Positions 63,885-64,000 of a DNA stretch of 64,000 bases are shown here, piece after piece. Numbering within the stretch: the first letter of the stretch is position 1; each line of letters starts with the position of its first letter. The stretch comes from Pedobacter jejuensis. GTDB lineage: Bacteria > Bacteroidota > Bacteroidia > Sphingobacteriales > Sphingobacteriaceae. The stretch spans positions 203,064-267,063 of the forward strand of contig NZ_RBEE01000044.1 of assembly GCF_003725795.1 (NCBI RefSeq), in the 5' to 3' direction. The notes beneath the pieces were generated by a model that ran no database searches, was not told the DNA's origin, and saw only the letters and a list, made by a program, of their open reading frames with translations. The position numbers and the translations under genes are program-made.

Positions 63885-63917
63885 TTAATTAGGGGCGCTC
63901 GTTGCGCCCTTAATTAA
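63885..63917 (+). terminator. Terminator of the mobilization module
   Basis: TTAATTAGGGGCGC and GCGCCCTTAATTAA form a 14-bp stem (one G-T pair) with a TCGTT loop, about 110 bp after the last mob gene. The T-run after it is weak, so it could also be a boundary palindrome. Confidence 0.6.
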
Positions 63918-64000
63918 TAGCTGTTTAGCCCTCTGGCAATAATGGGTTCAACCATTTTCTAAAAAAGCGTAATTTCACCTCTTGAAGAGACGTCGTCTTT

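Overview
The window is AT-rich DNA of a Bacteroidota bacterium, most probably Sphingobacteriaceae and Pedobacter-like. The support is TonB-dependent receptors with carboxypeptidase-like and plug domains, LytS/LytTR pairs, TAnnTTTG-type promoter elements, and family-typical dispersed intergenic repeats. No rRNA, tRNA or CRISPR array was seen.

Region 1-45 kb is mostly ordinary chromosome with dense, alternating genes. It holds the 5' part of metH behind a SAM-I riboswitch, a Bax-inhibitor protein, a DUF4160/DUF2442 pair, murQ and a C-terminal processing protease. A BlaI/BlaR1-like operon follows, whose receptor is fused to TonB C-terminal and plug modules. Next come two two-component systems, an M28 peptidase, an ABC exporter, a 1.3 kb array of ~365-bp tandem repeats, an AraC regulator, a TonB-dependent receptor, a HigBA-type toxin-antitoxin locus, an M1 peptidase, greA, pirin, an old yellow enzyme with its ArsR regulator, an MFS/MarR pair, plsC, a second (61-bp) tandem array, a large zinc protease and several small genes.

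Region 45.8-51.3 kb is the main discovery. Four transcription units share one promoter-like motif, TGTAAGGA, then 12-13 nt, then (G/A)CGAC(C/T)AA. They are (i) msrB-msrA, both encoding lipoproteins; (ii) DUF1223, b-type cytochrome and MsrP/YedY-like molybdoenzyme; (iii) an ECF sigma factor and a zinc-type anti-sigma; (iv) a secreted Met/Lys-rich 87-aa protein and an exported peroxiredoxin. This looks like a self-regulated envelope defence against methionine oxidation, analogous to the SigF/NrsF-MrpX-YedY1 reactive-chlorine response known from Azospira, in a Bacteroidota version with extra components.

Region 52.6-59.7 kb carries ion and envelope stress genes (nhaA, DUF389, a receiver protein, mscS, DUF2254, a broken DoxX-like gene). 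Region 60.2-63.9 kb is a mobilization module: excisionase-like HTH, winged-helix protein, MobC, broken relaxase, coiled-coil membrane protein and a candidate oriT. The stretch from about 45 kb to the end therefore looks like accessory DNA.

Seven genes are interrupted by a single base change or frameshift: ABC ATPase, SDR, NUDIX, HigB, MFS, DoxX-like and relaxase. Either the strain carries recent pseudogenes or the assembly has single-base errors; the sequence alone cannot decide.
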